In this document: positions 61,478 through 64,000 of the stretch, one piece after another | How the letters are laid out: each line of letters opens with the position of its first letter | Position numbering within the stretch: the stretch's first letter is position 1 | DNA from: Thiogranum sp. | GTDB lineage: Bacteria; Pseudomonadota; Gammaproteobacteria; DSM-19610 | DNA length: 64,000 nucleotides | Direction of reading: 5' to 3' | Assembly: GCA_030148805.1 (NCBI GenBank) | Contig: JASBSS010000017.1 | Coordinates: 26,951 to 90,950 of the forward strand | Translations under genes and position numbers: made by a program | The notes under the pieces: model-generated | Told to the model about the DNA's origin: nothing | Databases searched by the model: none | What the model saw: the letters and a program-made list of their open reading frames with translations, nothing else

Positions 61478-61543
61478 ATCCGCTGCGGCGGTTCTTCGTA
61501 GAGACGACGTGTTCCAGACACTCCAACAATCGAGGTTAGCACT

Positions 61544-62056
61544 ATGAAGCTTTTCACCTTGCACGCTATGCGGTGGGCTTGGGTGGCCCTCGCGCTGCTG
61601 GCCGCGAACGCGGTCCTGGCGGCGGGAAATCAGCCCGATGACAGCGACTCGCTGCGCGGATTGAAAGCCACCAAAGCGGTTTTCGACGTCACCACCGACA
61701 ACCCCAAACGGCTCGCCTTCTATCTGAAACTGATCGAGGACACCGCCGAGTCCATGAAAGCGGTGGGCGTCAAACCCGACTTTGTCGTGGCCTTCAGGGG
61801 TCCGGCGACCTTCTACGTTTCCAACGACAGGGAGCGCATCAAACTCGAGGACACACCCGTTGCGGACAAGATCAAGGGGCAGCTGGATGAACTCAGCCAT
61901 CAGCCCAACATCAAGCTGGAGCAGTGTTCCGTGGCCGCACGCGCGTTGCACGTCGACCCCGCGAGCATCTACCCCAGCGTCAAGGTCGTCGGCAACAGCT
62001 GGATCTCGCTGATCGGCTATCAGAACAAAGGCTACGCGCTGGTTCCGGTTCGCTGA
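61544..62056 (+). CDS. Exported DsrE-family protein
   Basis: A 170-aa protein with an N-terminal signal peptide (MRWAWVALALLAANAVLAAG) and a DsrE/F-like fold (AVFDVTTDNPKRLAFYLKLI, PDFVVAFRGPATFYVS). The family cysteine is in LEQCSVAARALHVDP. Periplasmic DsrE relatives occur in sulfur oxidisers, so a sulfane-sulfur or thiol function outside the cytoplasm is likely. Located 66 nt after the porin, possibly on the same transcript. Confidence 0.82.
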   Translation: MKLFTLHAMRWAWVALALLAANAVLAAGNQPDDSDSLRGLKATKAVFDVTTDNPKRLAFYLKLIEDTAESMKAVGVKPDFVVAFRGPATFYVSNDRERIKLEDTPVADKIKGQLDELSHQPNIKLEQCSVAARALHVDPASIYPSVKVVGNSWISLIGYQNKGYALVPVR

Positions 62057-62092
62057 CACCCGAGCGACGGGCGTTTTCAACCGCGGGTAACG

Positions 62093-62118
62093 CTCTGCCG
62101 GCCGCGTGGCCGGCAGAG
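62093..62118 (+). other. Perfect 11-bp hairpin after the exported DsrE gene
   Basis: CTCTGCCGGCC, loop GCGT, GGCCGGCAGAG. Very stable but without a following U-tract; it could end or protect the upstream message, and it works on both strands. Confidence 0.6.
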
Positions 62119-62158
62119 TGTCCGCCCGCAGGCCGGAACAAAACGACTGGGGGGCTTT

Positions 62159-62758
62159 ATGAGGTTTAAGGTCTTAGGAACAATAGTGCTGATCGGCATC
62201 GCCGGTCAGGGATGTGCGCCACGGGACGCGGTCGAGCAACAGCGGATCCAGGAGGACGCCGCCATCGGCAGCTATCGCTGGATCCTGGATGCGCCTTCCG
62301 GGGTGCGGTTTCAGCTGGTTCAGCGTATTCCGGACCAGACCCGTTCCTTCTATATCGGCCGTGGCTTTTCGCTGCAGGCCGCCGACGAGTACGCGTCGGC
62401 CTGCGTGATGCAGACGATTGTCAACAACAACACCCCCGACCAACTGGTCACCTTCAACCTGGCCGACTGGCGGGTCGTTCATGACGGGCGCTCGAGACCG
62501 TTGAAGCTGACCAAGGCCTGGCAGCAACGCTGGGAGCAGCTCAATATCGCCCAACCCGCCCGCATCGCATTCCAGTGGTCGCAGTTTCCCAACGTCCAGC
62601 GACACGAGCCCGGCGACTGGTTCCAGGGCATGATCGCCGCCGAGCTTCCCGGCGGCGAGAGCTTCGACCTGGAAATGACCTGGGCCGAGAACGGCGTTAC
62701 CAAAACCGCCACCTTCAAGGATATACAATGTGCCAAAGACCGAAAATTGGGAGAGTAG
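62159..62758 (+). CDS. Hypothetical lipoprotein
   Basis: A 199-aa protein with a lipobox signal (MRFKVLGTIVLIGIAGQGC). The mature part is unrecognised and rich in beta-strand (FQLVQRIPDQTRSFYIGRGF, ASACVMQTIVNNN, AEELPGG-type end with DLEMTW). Stop is 2 nt before the TlpA gene, so the two are in one operon. An outer-membrane partner of the thioredoxin is possible, but nothing in the sequence proves it. Confidence 0.65.
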   Translation: MRFKVLGTIVLIGIAGQGCAPRDAVEQQRIQEDAAIGSYRWILDAPSGVRFQLVQRIPDQTRSFYIGRGFSLQAADEYASACVMQTIVNNNTPDQLVTFNLADWRVVHDGRSRPLKLTKAWQQRWEQLNIAQPARIAFQWSQFPNVQRHEPGDWFQGMIAAELPGGESFDLEMTWAENGVTKTATFKDIQCAKDRKLGE

Positions 62759-62760
62759 CA

Positions 62761-63288
62761 ATGAGACAACTGGCAACCCTCGTGGCGCTGGGGATCACCC
62801 TCGCCCTCCTGCCGCCGACAGGGGCGAAGGCGGAAAACTCCGAACAGCAGACCATCAAGGCGCTGAGCGCGGTTAAGCCCGCGCCCGAGTTCGCGCTTCA
62901 GGATCTGGACGGACACACGCGCAACCTGAGCGATTTCCGCGGTCAGGTGGTCGCGGTCAACTTCTGGGCCACCTGGTGCCCGCCCTGCAAACGCGAGATC
63001 CCGGCCCTGATCGAACTGCAGAACGACTATGCCAATCAAAACCTCCAGGTCATCGGCATCGCCCTGGACAATGTGGAGGCGGTGCGTGAATACGTGCAGG
63101 AGATCGGTATCAACTATCCCATTCTGGTGGGTGATGACGACGCCATCGAGGTGGCAAAACAACTCGGCAATGACATGGGCGTCCTGCCCTATACCGTCAT
63201 CACCGACCAGGCCGGCAATATCCGCTTCATCCGCTACGGCGAGGTGGACCGGGAGACGGTGGAAAACGAGATCCAGAAGCTAATCTAG
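62761..63288 (+). CDS. TlpA-like periplasmic thioredoxin
   Basis: A 175-aa exported thioredoxin-fold protein with a signal peptide (MRQLATLVALGITLALLPPTGAKA) and the active site FWATWCPPCKREIP (CPPC) with a cis-Pro in GVLPYTVI. TlpA/ResA proteins reduce periplasmic disulfides, for example in cytochrome c or SCO maturation, both needed by this island. ATG 62761 has GGGAGAG upstream; the open frame before it overlaps the lipoprotein gene and is discarded. Confidence 0.9.
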   Translation: MRQLATLVALGITLALLPPTGAKAENSEQQTIKALSAVKPAPEFALQDLDGHTRNLSDFRGQVVAVNFWATWCPPCKREIPALIELQNDYANQNLQVIGIALDNVEAVREYVQEIGINYPILVGDDDAIEVAKQLGNDMGVLPYTVITDQAGNIRFIRYGEVDRETVENEIQKLI

Positions 63289-63513
63289 CATCGCCGGCCA
63301 GCCCACCGACATGCAACCGTCGTTAAATGCCGTCAATTTGCGGCGATCATACGTCAGCTTGACAAAAACTGGACAATAACCACACTAACATGACAAAATC
63401 GCGCCAATGAACGGCGCCGCCTTATTCTATATTCTATTAATATTATTACACTAATAATAACCGGCTCACACTGGACGGCAATCGACCACCAAGCGCTCAT
63501 TTCGAGGACATCC

Positions 63514-63951
63514 ATGGCCAATATCCTGGTGCTTAACGGCCCCAACCTGAATCTGCTGGGCAGCCGCGAACCGCAATATTACGGCGCGACGCGCCTGGCC
63601 GACATCGAGGCCGAATTGATCCGGGCGGCGCAACAGGCGGGACACGGTCTGAGCTGCTTTCAGAGCAATGCCGAACACGAACTGGTCGAAAAAATCCAAG
63701 CCGCGCCCAGCGAACAAGTGGATTTCATCATCATCAACCCGGCCGCCTTCACCCATACCAGCGTCGCCATGCGCGACGCCCTGAACGCGGTCGCCATTCC
63801 GTTCATCGAGATCCATCTGTCCAATATTTACGCCCGCGAAAGCTTCCGCCGCAGGTCCTATTTTTCAGACCTGGCCCGCGGCGTGATCAGTGGCCTGGGA
63901 CCCAAAGGCTACCAACTGGCGCTGCAGGCGGCCATTGAGCAGATTACCTAA
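63514..63951 (+). CDS. aroQ: 3-dehydroquinate dehydratase, type II
   Basis: A 145-aa type II dehydroquinase of the shikimate pathway: [17 protein letters not shown], catalytic Tyr in the flexible loop, [42 protein letters not shown]. Cytosolic and housekeeping. The 225-nt AT-rich gap before it (63289-63513) has a TTGACA at 63359 but no well-spaced -10, so the promoter is not fixed. Followed by accB, the usual gammaproteobacterial order. Confidence 0.96.
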   Translation: MANILVLNGPNLNLLGSREPQYYGATRLADIEAELIRAAQQAGHGLSCFQSNAEHELVEKIQAAPSEQVDFIIINPAAFTHTSVAMRDALNAVAIPFIEIHLSNIYARESFRRRSYFSDLARGVISGLGPKGYQLALQAAIEQIT

Positions 63952-63977
63952 ACAATCAACAACGACGGTTTACAGAC

Positions 63978-64000
63978 ATGGACACACGTAAAATCAAAGC
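63978..64000 (+). CDS. accB: Start of biotin carboxyl carrier protein (partial, runs off window)
   Basis: ATG followed by DTRKIK, the usual beginning of AccB after aroQ (compare MDIRKIK). Only the first seven codons are present, so the call rests on this short match and on gene order. Confidence 0.6.

Overview
The window is GC-rich, densely packed gammaproteobacterial-type DNA (inferred from aroQ followed by accB at the right end and from the type of sulfur-oxidation genes). No tRNA, rRNA, CRISPR array or transposase is visible. Most of it (about 3 kb to 61 kb) reads as one catabolic island for methanethiol or a related methylated sulfur compound. An exported methanethiol oxidase of the SBP56/MtoX family sits beside SCO and MauG-type maturation/peroxidase genes. 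It is surrounded by genes that can oxidise its three expected products: formaldehyde, sulfide and H2O2.

Layout: 0-3 kb, small lipoproteins, a broken RelE toxin and an SDR. 3-10.5 kb, a ModE-like regulator divergent from an NAD-linked molybdenum formate dehydrogenase (fdsGBA-fdhD-fdsD). 11-13 kb, an AcoR-type sigma-54 activator translationally coupled to pterin genes. 13-22 kb, methanopterin and methanofuran biosynthesis (PTPS, AfpA/DmrB-like, DHPS-like, DUF447, mfnB, mfnE, pabB, mfnF, mfnD, HisA-like). 22-34.6 kb, the formaldehyde pathway (fae, mtdB, mch, fhcBADC) with mptG and ATP-grasp genes. 34.7-40.4 kb, mauG, a SCO-MauG fusion, mtoX and sco. 40.5-45.4 kb, folE2, a HAD phosphatase, a structured non-coding RNA, osmC, an MfnA-type decarboxylase and a GcvH-like protein without its lipoyl lysine. 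45.5-50.3 kb, dsrE-tusA-sqr-DUF1641 divergent from lpd-gcvH. 50.6-54.6 kb, a solute-binding protein, histidine kinase and NtrC-type regulator. 54.8-59.8 kb, a two-permease, two-ATPase ABC importer with its binding protein and a second OsmC. 60-63.3 kb, a porin, an exported DsrE, a lipoprotein and a TlpA. 63.5 kb to the end, housekeeping aroQ-accB.

Proposed flow: porin and ABC system bring in substrate; MtoX cleaves it in the periplasm; formaldehyde goes Fae > MtdB > Mch > Fhc to formate and then CO2 through Fds; sulfide goes to the SQR-like flavoprotein and the DsrE/TusA/lipoyl carriers.

The main finding is regulatory. Twelve sites with sigma-54 geometry (GG, ten bases, GC, most close to TGGCAY-N5-TTGCW) lie in front of nearly every transcription unit between 29 and 60 kb. 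They occur on both strands and in three divergent pairs. One drives a roughly 140-nt RNA with a long closing helix, two inner hairpins, C-rich unpaired segments and a strong terminator. The window thus looks like a self-contained sigma-54 regulon for C1-sulfur metabolism with its own candidate small RNA.
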